Source: Lysobacter terrestris
Lineage (GTDB): Bacteria; Pseudomonadota; Gammaproteobacteria; Xanthomonadales; Xanthomonadaceae
Assembly: GCF_014489475.1 (NCBI RefSeq)
Contig: NZ_CP060820.1
Coordinates: 2,434,001-2,498,000, forward strand
DNA length: 64,000 nt
Direction of reading: 5' to 3'
Each line of letters opens with the position of its first letter. Position 1 is the first letter of the stretch. The notes under the pieces are model-generated. The model saw only the letters and a program-made list of their open reading frames with translations. It was not told the DNA's origin and ran no database searches. The position numbers and the translations under genes are program-made. This document shows, piece after piece, positions 63,429 to 64,000 of the stretch.

Positions 63429-64000
63429 TTACTGACCGAAGTCGCGCAGGTAGGCGACGCTGAAGCGCAGGGTGTTGGCGCCTGCGACCAGCTCGCCCGC
63501 CTGGTTGGTCACGTCGCGCGTTGCGCGCCATTCGTTGGCGAGCTGCTGGCCGGCGCGGGCCTGGGCGCGGGCCCGCAGCGCGTCGATCGCGGTGATTGCC
63601 GCGGCGTAGTCGGCGCCGTCCGCGCCGGCCTCGGCCTGGTCGAGCAGGGCGTCGAACGCGGGGCGTTCGCCGGCCGGCAATGCCGCGACCTTGGCGCGCA
63701 GCCAGGTGAGTTTCTCTTCGACCACGTCGGCGGTATTGCGGACGTCGACCAGGATCAGGAACTGCGAGAACCCGCCGTAGGTGGTGCGCGCGCGCACGCT
63801 GCCCTGGGCGATCTCGTCGGTCACGTCGCGGAACGCGCCGCCCAACGGTGCCTTGAACACGCGGAACGAGCTGCCGATCGAGTAGGGAATCGCGTGGGTG
63901 TGGATCTCGAGCCGCCCGGTGTTGCGGAAGCTGAGGCCGCCGGCGGCCGGCGGCTCGATGGTGACGAGCAGCGGCAGCGCGCCGGGCAGGGTGGTGAGGG
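63429..64000 (-). CDS. Hypothetical protein, C-terminal part (runs off the right edge)
   Basis: About 190 residues are visible. The N-terminus lies outside the window. LPLLVTIEPPAAGGLSFRNT and IHTHAIPYSIGSSFRVFKAPLG are strand-rich, and the C-terminus has a helical pair (EEKLTWLRAKVAALPAGERP, then YAAAITAIDALRARAQARAG). No family is recognised. It lies 160 bases upstream of the FHA gene on the same strand and may belong with it. Confidence 0.6.
   Translation of the reverse strand, partial: LTTLPGALPLLVTIEPPAAGGLSFRNTGRLEIHTHAIPYSIGSSFRVFKAPLGGAFRDVTDEIAQGSVRARTTYGGFSQFLILVDVRNTADVVEEKLTWLRAKVAALPAGERPAFDALLDQAEAGADGADYAAAITAIDALRARAQARAGQQLANEWRATRDVTNQAGELVAGANTLRFSVAYLRDFGQ

Overview
The window is a 64 kb stretch of GC-rich (about 70 percent by eye) gammaproteobacterial chromosome, most likely from the Xanthomonadaceae/Lysobacteraceae (Lysobacter or Luteimonas type). 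The reasons are the very dense gene packing, the gammaproteobacterial set RlmKL, RlmJ, Bpt, Mfd and MinCDE, an M2 (ACE-like) peptidyl-dipeptidase lipoprotein, a complete CreBCD system with a consensus cre tag, and GC-rich hairpin repeats between genes. I see no rRNA, tRNA, CRISPR array, phage or intact insertion sequence. It reads as core chromosome with many small lineage-specific proteins.

Layout. 1-4.8 kb: a PAS-domain protein running off the left edge, a VOC/glyoxalase protein, a Bcr/CflA drug exporter convergent with an APC amino-acid transporter, and a GST. 4.8-10.1 kb (minus strand): M2 peptidase, an HExxH protein, minE-minD, minC and a GNAT acetyltransferase overlapping minC. 10.2-14.7 kb (plus): a DesK/DesR-like two-component pair, an SRPBCC protein, a DUF423 membrane protein and an AlkA-like glycosylase. 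14.9-18.8 kb (minus): an M15 carboxypeptidase, a PH-domain membrane protein, a tiny membrane protein, an RHH repressor-like protein and an SPFH protein with a tandem palindromic operator-like site in front, then a lipoprotein. 18.9-27.5 kb: purT, Bpt, a 22-bp dyad-repeat array, DUF2306, a membrane-anchored AraC regulator, TesB and an AmpD-like amidase. 27.5-36.7 kb: MOSC, an alpha/beta hydrolase and rlmKL, a 256-bp inverted-repeat element, a methyltransferase, two pirins, AqpZ, endonuclease V and a histidine-phosphatase lipoprotein. 36.7-44.1 kb: mfd, a DUF4242 protein, GNAT, YjbR, ChrA and a CDF transporter. 44.1-52.5 kb: rlmJ, creB-creC-creD, a PAP2 phosphatase with a GT4 glycosyltransferase, and dxs. 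52.8-64 kb (minus): a low-complexity unknown protein, an HNH endonuclease, an acyl-CoA dehydrogenase, a WHy-like lipoprotein and a four-gene signalling cassette (FHA-GAF protein, Ser/Thr kinase with periplasmic TPRs, soluble histidine kinase, NarL-type regulator), then a protein running off the right edge.

How the parts work together. The clearest functional units are CreBC acting on creD through a cre tag found 67 bp before creD, MinDE as a transcription unit separated from minC by a terminator, the SPFH-RHH unit with its likely self-operator, and the FHA/STPK/HK/RR cassette, where overlapping genes suggest that Ser/Thr and His-Asp phosphorylation are wired together. The most unusual non-coding structures are the array of about 16 short palindromic units at 22547-22893, the 256-bp element squeezed between rlmKL and the next start codon, and GC-rich hairpins that begin exactly at stop codons.
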